From contig NC_072801.1 of NCBI RefSeq assembly GCF_028583425.1, positions 20,914,001 through 20,978,000 of the forward strand: a stretch of DNA of 64,000 nt, in the 5' to 3' direction. The notes under the pieces are model-generated. The model saw only the letters and a program-made list of their open reading frames with translations, searched no databases and was not told the DNA's origin. Positions 21,801 through 33,800 of this stretch are shown here, one piece after another; within the stretch, counting starts at the first letter, position 1, and each line of letters starts with the position of its first letter. A program made the position numbers and the translations under genes. Source of the stretch: Eublepharis macularius (taxonomy: Eukaryota; Chordata; Lepidosauria; Squamata; Eublepharidae).

Positions 21801-24800
21801 ATAACCTGAAAGGGAACTAAAGACACTGTTTGTGTCTGGTTTACACACACACACTCCCTTTTTTCTTACGTGGATTCTTACAAGTTTACAGTACTCATTA
21901 GTTTTTATACGTGTATTTTGTGTGTTTTCTTTTTCTTTTGGTTAATTGTATATTATATTTCTGCGTAATTGGGGGAGACTCCTAATGTAGAAAATCCTGC
22001 CTTATCTGTGAGAGGCCTGATTTGCTGTTTTTAAAGAATGACACAAGTCACTCCTTTCAACTGTTTGCTGTAATAAAATGCTGCTGCTCCTCTGAAAACA
22101 TTTGGGATTGTATGCAGCTCACTGCAACTATACCTTTCAGGAACAATTTCCAATCCTGGGCCAAGGAAATCCCTTCCTAAATTGCTGTACTTGCGCCTGG
22201 CCCTCTTTTTGCCTGAACTGCTCTGGGCTATTGTGGGAGCAATCTGGGTGTCAGACCGAAGCATCAAATGTGACAGGACTGTGATGAATGCCATATTTGG
22301 GACAGTGATTGCCAGGTAAGGATGTTCAGCCCTCTTTGCCAATTGAATGTTTTTATCGGACCTTCATTTATGTGGCTCCGCTTCTGCTTTGCTTGGCAGC
22401 TGGATTATCATTATCTTCACCATTGTGGCAGTTGTCGTTGTCTTTGATCCACTTGGTGGGAAAAAGACCTTGTACCTTACTGGTTGTCCCAATCACAACT
22501 TGGAGAGCAGTCAGTCGGACCAGGTGTTTTATAATGTCAAGAAGACTGCAACCCGAGTCTGGGAGAAAAGGATTCGGTTACTGTGCTGCTGCATCGTACA
22601 AAATGATGACCACAGAGTTGCTTTTACCAGTATTGCTGAACTCTTCCGCTCCTACTTCTCAGTAAGCAGGGAAACATTGTAAAGGTTTATAAAATTATGC
22701 ATGGGGAGGAGCGGGAATGGGAACAGGTAGAGAACTTTTCCTCCTTCTCTATAGTACTAGAACTTGGAACACCCTGCAGAATTAATGGGCAGACAAAGTA
22801 CTTGCTTGCATGACCCATAGTTAACTTGTGAAACTCATTGCCACAGGATGTTGTGATGATTCTAATTTGGATGGCTTCTAAAGGGTATTAGGAAAATTCC
22901 TCTAAGAGGTGTTTATCCGCTGTGAGGATTATATAGAACCTTCATAATTATTGGCAGAATACCTCTTAATTACTCATGCTGGGAGGCAGCCGAGGGGAGT
23001 GTCCTTGGCCAGGTTCTGTTTTATAGCCCTAACAGAAATACTGGACTGGTCTGATCAAGCCAAAGCTGTTTGTATAGTTTTTAAACAAAAATGAAATGCC
23101 TCCAATCCCATTCCTTTGAAACCACAAGGCTATCTTGTGTATGGAGGCTGGTGCTGTCTTATACCAAATCGGACCATTAATCCATCAAGATCAGCATTAT
23201 CTACTCAGACTGGCAGCAGCTTTCCAGGATCTCAGGCAGAGGTCCTTCACATCACCTCTTGCCTGTTCCTTTTATCTGGAGATGTTGAAGATTGAACCTG
23301 GGACCTTTTGCATGCAAAGCAGATGTCCTTCCTCTGAGGCACAGCCCTTTTTGATTGTAATTGAAGGGCCTTTGGGCTGCCGTTCAAATGCAAAAGAGAA
23401 AATGCTCCATCTCATGTGCCATATGGAATACTGGAGTTCTGGGAAGCAATGAAAGAAGGAACAATTAAGGCTTGTTCTTCTAGTATTCTGATGGTGTAAA
23501 TGACCTGGTCACATTGAACTTCCAGGCATTCACAGGTTCCAGGTGCAAGGCCTGCGTGCATACTTCCCAGTATGCATCATCGATTTTCTGGAAAAATGGA
23601 CATTGCAAATAGAACGTAAAGGAGTCTGCACATAAACTCAGTACACAACACCCTTTAATGTGTGGTGAATGGGACAATGTCAGGAGGTGTGAGCTCTTCC
23701 TAGTGCACACAGTTCTTCCCATTTTGGTGTAGTGGTTAAGAGCACGGGACTCTAATCTGGAGAGCTGGGTTTGATTCCCCACTCCTCCACTTGAAGCCAG
23801 CTGGGTGACCTTGGGCGAGTCACGGTTCTCTGGAGCTCTCTCAGCCCTGCCCACCTCACAGGGTGATTGTTGTGGGGTAATAATAACATACTTTGTAAAC
23901 CGCTCTGAGTGGGCAATAGAATGTTGTTGTTGTTGTTGTTGTTATTTATTGCATTTTTATCTCACCCTTCCTCCAATCTGCTGGTAGCCTACACGGCTTT
24001 CCTCCTCCTCCACTTTTATTTTCTCAACAACCCCTGTGAGGTAAACTAGACACAGTTAGCTCAAGGTTGCCTAGTGAGCTTCATGGCTGTGAGTGGAATT
24101 AAACCCAGGTCTCCCCCATCTCAGTCTGAGAGCCCTAACCACCACACCCTTCTGGCTCTAACTGAATAAATGCTTGCCTGGTGACAGCGTGATATCTGGA
24201 TTCTGAGCAGCGATCACAGCACGTGTCTTGGCTTCAAGCCCAGGCATGTTCTGCAGATACATTTATGTGCTTGTATCAGTTTAATTTCTGAAATAATTTT
24301 TTTACTTTCTCTCTGCAGGACACTGACCTGGTGCCTAGCGATGTAGCAGCAGGCCTGACTCTGCTCCACCAAGAGCAAGACAAGGTGGAAAATTGTCCTA
24401 AAGATCCTGAGGAAGTTTTGATACAGTCGCCATTGTCTCCTACGGTAAGCCTGCCAGACCTCAGTTGTCTCCTGCGGTAAGCCTGCCAGGTCTTCAGAAA
24501 ACATTATCTGTGAAACTAATGAAAAAGTGCCTTAGCAGTGCTAAATAGATTGTGTGCTGATTTAACAAATTTGGCTGTTAGAAACTTATGAAATCCTGAA
24601 GTCTAGGAACTGTGGTGCTTGCATTAGAGCCAGTCATACCTGACATTGTTGGAACATCTGAAAAGCTGAGGGTTGAGTGTTGCCGTTTCCTCCTTCTGCC
24701 AATGGAACTCTTGCTTAGCGGAAGCTCCCTACCACTGGGGTAGCGGTGGTTGCATCCAATCCTCCTTCCTTCACTGTGGTATTTTTGACCAGAAGAATCT

Positions 24801-27800
24801 TGCAACCTGCTTCATCTGCTCTTTGGAGGAAGGGGGAGGCAGGAAAAGATATACACGTGCTGTGGGCCCTCAGTGTTCAGGTGATCCAGCCCCATCTGCT
24901 GTTTATAGACAGTACAGAGTTGTTTTGCTCTTTGTGCTGGGCAGGTTACCATTGTGCTAAATTTTCTCCCAGTTGGAAAGCATGGCCATTAGCTTGTGAG
25001 GGCTTTAATAAAAGGAGCCCAGCCTGGCAAACTGCCCTGGCCAAGGCCCCACACAGGCTCCCTCTGATTAGGGAGCATGTTTCTGTATATTGTGAACTGT
25101 TTCTCTTCTTTTCCCCAGGCTGATGATTTGGATCTTGAGATAGAAAATGCTGCTCACTATATGAAGTTTGCTGTAGCTACTTACGGTTGGCCGTATTACA
25201 TCATGACAAACCCTTTTACAGCACTCTGTAAGCTTAAAGGTGACTGGTAGGTTGGCACAAGGTCTGAGGAGTACATTCAACTGGGTCTCATAGTTGCGTC
25301 TTGTCAATAAATGTCTGGAATTTCACTGTGAAGGAAGCTACTACTTGCTGTGGAGGGTGAGGCTCCCAAAGTCCTGGCTCACCAGGCCCTTTCTAAAAAC
25401 TGGAAAGGAGGGTCTCTCTCCAAGCCTTCTGGGCAGGCCAGGGAGATGCCCTGCCTGCAATCGACTCTGCCTGCAGCCAACTCTACGATCCACATGCCCT
25501 CCCTGATGCCTCACACTCTGTCACAAATCACTGGGAACTGGAGACATCCTTCCTGCCTTACTGGTTGCCCTTGAGGCTGGCTGGCCCATCTGCTTGCAGC
25601 CATAGTTGGCCATCCAGGGCCGCACAGAGGGTAGGAAGTCCCATTTTCAAAAAGGGGGCCACAAGATTGGAGGAGGCTTCCTGTCTTCAGCTGCCAGGCT
25701 CAGCAGTGTCTGGGCTGTGGAGGTGGCTGTCCCAGGACATTTTTTTTAAAATGGCTTTTGCGAAGACTGTACTTGCTACCTTCTGCTATCCCCAAGCTAT
25801 GGAACTTAATCTGGGCTTGCCCACAGTTCACCCAGAACCTTAACAATGATCCTTTGGGAGCATTTGCTTAGCTCTGTAGTTACAGTTCTAAGCAGACTTA
25901 ATGCTAAATATACATTCTGCATGTATGCAGAAGTTTGTTTTACATTTTAAGTCCGGGGGAGGGGGGAACGTTGTTTACAGCATTTCCCCAAGAATGCTTT
26001 TAATTGGCAAGCCAGTTCCCAGTCCAGAAAATCCTATGTCCCAATTCAGCCCTCGGGAGTTGAGTTTTCTTGCACTACAGATACTAATTTTTTGTACTTT
26101 GCACCCCTGCTCGGACAAGATAATTACAACATTCATTAATGCTGGCTTCCTGACATTGTAATTTGCAATACCCCTCCCACCCTCTGCTGGATTATAAAGA
26201 CACTTACCTTTTTCCACTCCTTGTGTCTGACAAAGGGAGCTTTGACTCTCAAAAGCTTATACCCTGGAAATCTCGTTGGTCTGTAAGGTGCAAATGGACT
26301 CAAGTCTTGCTCTTCTGCTGCAGACCAACATGGCTACCCACCTGATACTCTAGTGTTTACTTGGAACCAAATCCCACTTAATCCAGTGGTATTTACTCCG
26401 AAGTGAATGTGCATAGAGTTAAGTCTAATTAGTCTCCCATTGTGGGGTAATGTGCTAGGAAACTTAAACTTTGGGAGGGTAGTTTGTGCGTGCATGCTTG
26501 TGGTTCTCAAAGGACATCTAACTGATTTGAATTTTCAAGCCTTGCTTTTTTGTTTTCTTGTTTCTAAGTTGTAGAAACAGCCCGGTAGAGGCAGATATTG
26601 TTGGTGGTGACCGTCTAAATATGAACTTCGGATCCATCTTAAAAATAACAGGACTGCAATATAGAGACTTCATTCACATCAGCTTCCATAATAAAGTAAG
26701 TAATTTTGACTGGCTAGATTTCCCCCCCTTCATTCTTTATGCTTTCTTGATTGTCATGGAAACACAGGAAGTTTTCCAGCGGTGGGATGGCATTGATTCT
26801 AGGGGCCATCACAGTATCCTGTGGCAGCAAATTCCACAGCTTGATTCTACATTATACGCAAAGAACTCGACCTAATGAGAATGTCTGCAAAAGCTTTAGC
26901 AGCAGAAAACTTTTAAGCTGAAGTGATTGGTGTTGCCTAGCTTTGTGGCTTTCTCTGTTTAATCACTTTTAACGGTGGCCAGAAAACGCAATTACTTGTT
27001 CAAAACACAAAATCTCATGGTCATCTGCCTAAATTGATGCTGCCGCTGTGGCTTGGATCCTGCGATCCATTTTCAGCAACTGAAGGGCATTTCTGTGAGC
27101 AGAGGAAGGGGAGTGATGATGATACAGTTCAATGACCAACACAAAGACAGACCATAGACGTTTCAGCCCTCAGGCCTTCCTCAGTGGTCAATTGCACAAT
27201 ATTTATAATCACACACACCCACACATTCAGAAACCAATATAGAAATGCTCCTCCATGGGATGGATCTTTCGTATTGTGTGGCCACTTTATTTCAACTGCA
27301 GATTGATGAAACGCACCCAAATACATTGGAAACCAAGCCTCAGAATACAATACCAAACGAATAGCATTGTGTGAGTGCAGTCCTGGTCTGCAGTAACATT
27401 TGTATTATACCATACAATGCAAGCGATAAAGCATTGGGAGCATTTCTATATTGGTTTCTGGATGTGTGGGTGTGTTTGATTATAAATATTGTACAATTGA
27501 CTACTGAGGAAAGCCTTAGGGCTGAAACGCAAATGGTCTGTCTTTGTGTTGGTCATTGAACTGTATCATCATGTGCGTATGGAGAACGTTTTAGTGATTT
27601 TTAACATATGCATGTAACCTGCCATTCAGGCCTTATGTTTTTAACTTATTTTTAACCTATATTTTGTGCACTTCCATAATAAATACCTTCTTAGAATATA
27701 TTTTACATTTTAGGTTGTAACTTGACCCCTCTATTTCCCCCCCCCCTTGCTTGTTTGAGTTGTTTGTGGGGGCTTCCCCCCACCCCCTTCTTTGTTGTTG

Positions 27801-30800
27801 CTATATAGGGTCCAGATCATAATGTGTAATTGGCCTGTGCACTCACTGCCGCAGGATGATGCAATGGCCACTAGTGTGAATGGCTTTTTAAAAGGATATC
27901 AGCACAGATATGAGTCTGTCTGTGGCTATTAGCATGATGGCTGAAAGTGTAATCTCTATATTCAGTAGTGATTGTCAACATTCAGAAATCAGAGATACCA
28001 AGAGGAAGTGGATAGTTCTCTTCAAGATTTGCTTTACAAACCTTTTGAAGGCATTCAACACAGACCTGAACTAAATAGCTTAATCTTGCAAGTTGAGTCT
28101 CTCAGTCTTTTTCATGCGTCATTTCCTGTATTTCAGATTTTTGAGATCCCATTCTTTGTTGCATTGGATCACAAGAAAGAGGCTATCGTGGTTGCTGTGA
28201 GAGGAACTTTGTCCTTTGAGGTAGCATTTTTGTGTATAGCACAACGTTTATTCTGAAATGTTGTGTCAGCCACATCAGTTGTTTGAGGGGATGTGGGGGG
28301 GGATCAATGTGGGACTTAATAGTTGGCCTCTGTGTGCTAAGGCAAGGAGATACCTGTGCAAGAATAATGTCACTGGTGGTGTACATTAAATACATAACAT
28401 GTGTGTAGACACTGCCCTGCATAATGTACTTTATTTCCATACCTATTGACAGTGCTTTCAACTAGACATGGGCACGAATGGGAAAAAAACCCCGAACAGG
28501 CTGTTCGGTGTTCGTTCTCAATGACGAACATGAACAGCTGACTGGACCCGAACATGTCCCGTTCCCGAACGTGTTTGGTGTTCGTCGGCGCCAGGGCGGC
28601 CCCCTTAGCACTTAGAGAGCCCGTATTCACAGGGAATGTGCAGCAGGCTCTTCTCCAGCTACCACCCAAGTTTGGTCAAGATTGCAGTATGGATCTCAGA
28701 GTTATACATTCCCGGAGGGAGGGGGTAGAGCCCTAGCCCAACACTCCCAGAGGCCTGACCAGATCAGGCACTAATAATCAGGGTGAGCCCTCAGCCGAGG
28801 TGCCCACTGAGCTTGGCCCCAGGGCCTGGCAGCAGCCCTGGAACCAGAGGGGATAGCTCCCTATCCCACCCACCACACACAGAAGAAAGCCCAGCTCCAA
28901 TGCACGCCCAGCTCCAAACGCTATTAAGAGCTCTGTTCCACTCCACTGCTTGCTGAAAGTGAAACCAGAACTGGGAGCGCAGTGCCCTTTTATAAGTGGA
29001 GGACTCATGGAGAAATGCAGGAGGCCTGTGGTTGGCAGTCAGAACTGCCTAACAGGGTTTGCAGGGATGAGATTGGAGTTCCCATGGCCACAGAACAACC
29101 CCCTCCTCCCTCCCCCCTGGTGTCTGCTCCCATGTTACCAGTTGTTACCGATTTGCAGCTCCACACTTGGAAGGAAGACCTGCCCATCAAGATAAGTTGG
29201 GCTTTGATTGGGGTGTCCAGGGCGACAGAGGGAGTGCAGACAGAGTTCAGGCACGCCCCCCCTCCGTTGCCGAGGCAATTGATTGAAGGCCTGAGTGTCT
29301 AGCTTCCCAAACGGCGGCCGAGCACAACGAACAAGGCTTGCGCCGACCACCTGTTCGACTGGAGTGGCGCATCCTGAACAGCCTGTTCGTGAGGCTTTTT
29401 TTGTTCGTAATGCTGTTTGTGCCCATGTCTACTTTCAACAGGTACAAACTAAGTTCAGGCAGTTTTGTATTTGTGTACATCATGCCGGAACCTACCTTTT
29501 TGTTTTGCATATGTGATGTTCAGCACCATCCATGCATCCCGTCCCCCCGCCCTTGCACATGCAGCTTGTGATACGACATGTGAGAGTCTGAAGACACTGT
29601 AGTCATGAGGCATCTGTTTGTGAAGGTTCCTTGGATCTTGATGTCCTCTTTGTAAGACTACAACGATGATCTTAACCAGATCCAATGAGCAGTGAGATTA
29701 CTTGATCAGTGCTTTTTTTTTCTTTTTTGCATTCAGGATATCCTGACGGATCTCTCGGCAGACTGTGAAAGCTTAACTCTAGAAGATATTCTAGAAAATG
29801 GTCTTGTGCATAAGGTTAGGAAGTATTTCTGGAAATTGTTTTCTAGTGATTCAGTAAATCCAGATGGTGTGTGTGAGTGAAAAAGAATGAAGCTTTACTA
29901 GTTTTCCTTCCCCCCCCCCCTCCCTTCTTCCTGAAGAGCCAGGCAGTAAAGCTAGCGGGGAGCTGGAATCCTATACTTGCTAGTGCTTGCTCTAATTGTT
30001 GTAAATTGCATTTGTCTTTTTGAACTTCGGGGTTCCTATTTGCAAAAGGCTGGTTTAGGAATTAAATGAATACCTTAGGAAATGAAGTAGCATAGGGGTG
30101 GAATGTACACGTGTCTGTGTGTGCTAGGGTTGCTAAGTCCAGGTTGGGGAATGCCTGGAGATTCTGGGAGTGATGCATGGAGAGGGCAGAGTTTGACGAA
30201 GGGAGAGGGCCTCAGAATGGTATAGTTAGTACCATAGAGTCTACCCTCAAAAGCAGCCATTTTCTCCAGGGGAACTGATCTCTGTTGCCTGAAGATCAGT
30301 TGTAATTCCGGGAGATCTCCAGCCACCACCTGGAGGCTGGCAATCGTAGTGTGTGCCTATGGTTCTGTGCCTGCTGCCAGGCCCAGAGTGGATACCCCAT
30401 GCTGGGAGAAGGAAGACAATTGTGCAAACAGCTTGAGAGTAGAATGGGAGGGTGGAGCAAGGGCCTGGGTGTGTGTGATCATTCCCTAAACAGCTGATTT
30501 GTACTGCAAACATGGACAGCTTTCTGGTGGTGTTACCACTTCTGTCAACTTGCAATCTTTGTCTTCCAGGGGATAACCCAGGCTGCCAACTACATCTACA
30601 GAAGACTAATAAACGATGGGATTTTGAATCAGGCCTTCACCATTGCTCCTGTGAGTCCTGGCTGCCATATCCACGCTTTCCTTTTCCTAGTGTGTTGCAG
30701 TGCAGTATCTTAGTGGAGTCACTCTCCATCTGGTTGGCGTGAACTCTAAGCACTCAGGCAGTGAAGGTCTTTTCCAGTATCTGCTGCCTTTTAAAACAGG

Positions 30801-33800
30801 AGAGGTCAGGGATTGAACCTGGGGACCTAATTGCACCAACGCCTGTTTCCACCACTGAGCCAAAGCACCTCCCCTCCCTGCCTTTCTAACACTTCCATTT
30901 TTTGCCTCTAGGAATATAAACTGGTTGTAGTTGGACACAGTTTAGGAGGAGGAACGGCCTCTATCTTGGCCGTCATGCTCAAAAATTCTTTCCCGACACT
31001 GAAGTGTTATGCCTTTTCTCCACCAGGTGGTTTATTAAGGTAGGAGACACCTTTTTATTTTTCCACTCCAGAGTAAGATTTATAAAAATCCGTGAAGAAA
31101 GCATGAGAGAATCTCCACCCAGACTAATTAGGTGTGATAATTTTCAGGGGAAATTATTAGTTTAGAAGAATTTGGTGTGAGCTAGGTAGCTTTGATTCGG
31201 ATTGTAAGTTTTCCCTGTTGATGTTTTGGTGGAATCGATTTTCAGAACTAGTGTGACAGACCATGAGTTGGATCCAGCCAGCTTTTTTGCTGGTGAAAAA
31301 GGGAGGAGGGTCCCCTCTGACTACCTAAAGAGCTATGCTGGGGATTACAAGACCTGCATAGACGAAAGCCACGTGGAATGTGGGCTGAAGTAAAGAGAGG
31401 AATCAGATGAGATCAAGTGAAATAGTTGGCTGGATCCAACCATTCTCATTCTTTATAAGAAGAGAAGTAAATGTTTGGAACATTAGTATAAAGGACTCTG
31501 ATGGCATACATCTGTGCTAGTAACTCATCCTACTGCAAACTTACCTGTTAATACTTTCTTTTTTTTTTCCATTCTAAGTAAATCACTTGCAGATTACACT
31601 AAACAGTTTATCGTGTCTGTCATTGTTGGAAAAGATGTTGTCCCAAGGTAAGGATTCCTGACTGTGAGGCTTTATTTGAAGATGATTATCTTAGTTATAG
31701 CTGTCCTTTAAAGATGAATCTTCTGTCTCTTTTCTCTCCCATTCCCTTTCATTGCTGTGTATCAAACAGGTTAAGTATGCCCAATATGGAAGATCTGAAG
31801 AGAAGGATCATTAGAATAGTTGCCAACTGTAACAGACCCAAGGTAAACAAATGCATGAATGGCTATACAGTTTAGTTGTGTAGAGCTGAAATGGAAACAG
31901 GGCTGATGGTGTTGTTCAGACTTAAAAAAAAAATTTAAACTTGCCCTCTGACCTTTTTCTACCATGTGCTCCCTCCCCAACCAATAATCTGATGTAAGTG
32001 AACTTGCAGAGATTCTGCTGAGGACGGAGTATGCTGCTACATATGAGGATGCAATGAACTGTGAAAGTAGTTTCATGTGCACAAGTAGGCTTCAAAATTT
32101 TTAAAAATCAAACAGTAACTCTGCTTTTTCTTGCCTGGCACTCTGCTTTTGAAAATGTAGTTTCAAACGTAGTTTGAGATGGGGCATTTTGGAGTGGGGC
32201 AGGGAGGAGGAAGATCAGCTGTTTGAAAGGGGGGAATCAGCTTCCATTGGTCTTGTGTAAGTCTAAGCATCTCTCTGTGAAGCTATACCACTGGCTTTAT
32301 GATAGAATTGTTTCATCAAAGTTGACTTGTTTAAGAATCTTCTTTGGATCCAATTTCCATTGTGTTGTAGGGCGAGGTGGGGGTGGATACATGGACTCAA
32401 GAAATCCACACACATCCTTTTTTAGAAAAGCACAGAATGCATGTGTGTTGATGTTCTTTAAGTTATGTAAGAGCCAGATTGGAGTCCAGAACGAGATTTC
32501 CCAGGGTATAAGCTTTTGAAAGTCAAGCTCCCTGAGCCCTTACAACCTGGAAGATCTCATTGGTCTTTAAGATGGACTTGAATCTTGGTCTTCTACTGCA
32601 GACCAGCATGGCTAATCACTTGAAACTATCTTTAAGTTGTGTGTGTGCAAATCAATACAATCCCACTTGCAAAAGGAATTTCTAATTTCTCACACATTTC
32701 TTCTATTTTTTCCACACATTGTATAGTACCAGATCCTACTGCATGGATGCTGGTACGAAGTATTTGGAGGAGACCCCAATAATTTCCCCACTGAACTGGA
32801 TGGTCGAAACCAAGATGCTTTGACCCAGCCTCTCCTAGCTGAAGAGAGCCTCATGGTTCATCGGTCACCTTCATACAACGCTCTAATAGAGGACGAGTCG
32901 CCTTTAAATTCTCCTCTTCGGTATCCCCGCTTGTTCCTCCCAGGCAGAATCATCCACATTGTAGAAGAAAACAGCACAAGGAGGTAAATGGGGAGTACCA
33001 GTGTGCTTCTTGGCTGACTCCTTCCTCCAAATCTCCATTCAGGAAACAAGTAGTGACAGAGGGAATGGATGTGCAGTCTATTAGCTTGTGCAGTGAAAAC
33101 CAGCGAAGCAATGGAGTGAGAGGGGCAGATGCTCCATTGCACGAATCGGGCCTAGCCACTGAAAAACACCATCTTGTCACTTTCTGTTATCAGAAGCCTG
33201 ACTTAAAGGTGAGGCGGGCTGAGGCAAAAGCATTCCTCCTGTGGAGCTCTAGATGTCACATTCAAACGGGATGGCCCCTTGTGCAAAACAGCTACATACA
33301 CAGGCCTCTTCACTGGTACAGGAGGCTGCCACACACGTGCAGAGTCCTAAGAAAAAGTGCTTCTGTCTTTTCCCGAAACAGGGATCAGGATTTTTTTAAT
33401 TTTCTAAACAACAAAGGAGAAACAGGAAAAAAAAAGATAAGGAAAAACAAAAATACTCATAACAGTGCGGGAAAATTAAGATACCCTTTACACAGATTAT
33501 CTAGAGCATGATCACTATACATCATTTGAATATTATGTTCAAGCCCACAAAAACCATTCTCAGAGACATTTCCTCTCTCTTCCACTGTCTTGCTATTAAA
33601 CCAAAAATATTATAAAGTATTTAATAATAGTCACTGCTATACCCCTTCCACCTCCAAATCAATAGCTCAGAACACACCATGATCCATACATTTCATTACA
33701 AGGATCAGGATTTCTAGTTCAGAGTGAACTGAAAACTTGCAGCTCCTTGGAAGCACGATGGAACTACCTCTCTATAGTCTGTTTTTAATTGGTCACCGCT

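Larger units (their letters stand above)
25247..26568 (+). other. DAGLB: DAGLB intron 6
   Basis: GTAGGT to TTTCTAAG. The first kilobase, up to 26210, looks unique and holds no supported feature. After that come two dispersed repeats (26218-26350 and 26360-26445). Confidence 0.7.

Noticed and set aside
22309-22682. Overlapping frames around DAGLB exons 3-4
   Set aside because: They cross the 84-nt intron 3. Only the phase joining 22315 to 22400 gives the family sequence.
23728-23800. tRNA gene
   Set aside because: A- and B-box-like sequences are present, but there is no complete cloverleaf, and the SINE body and tail follow.
33053-33511. 152-codon open frame in DAGLB intron 14
   Set aside because: No known domain, low-complexity Lys-rich end, no splice partners and no promoter. 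It looks like a chance frame in intron sequence.
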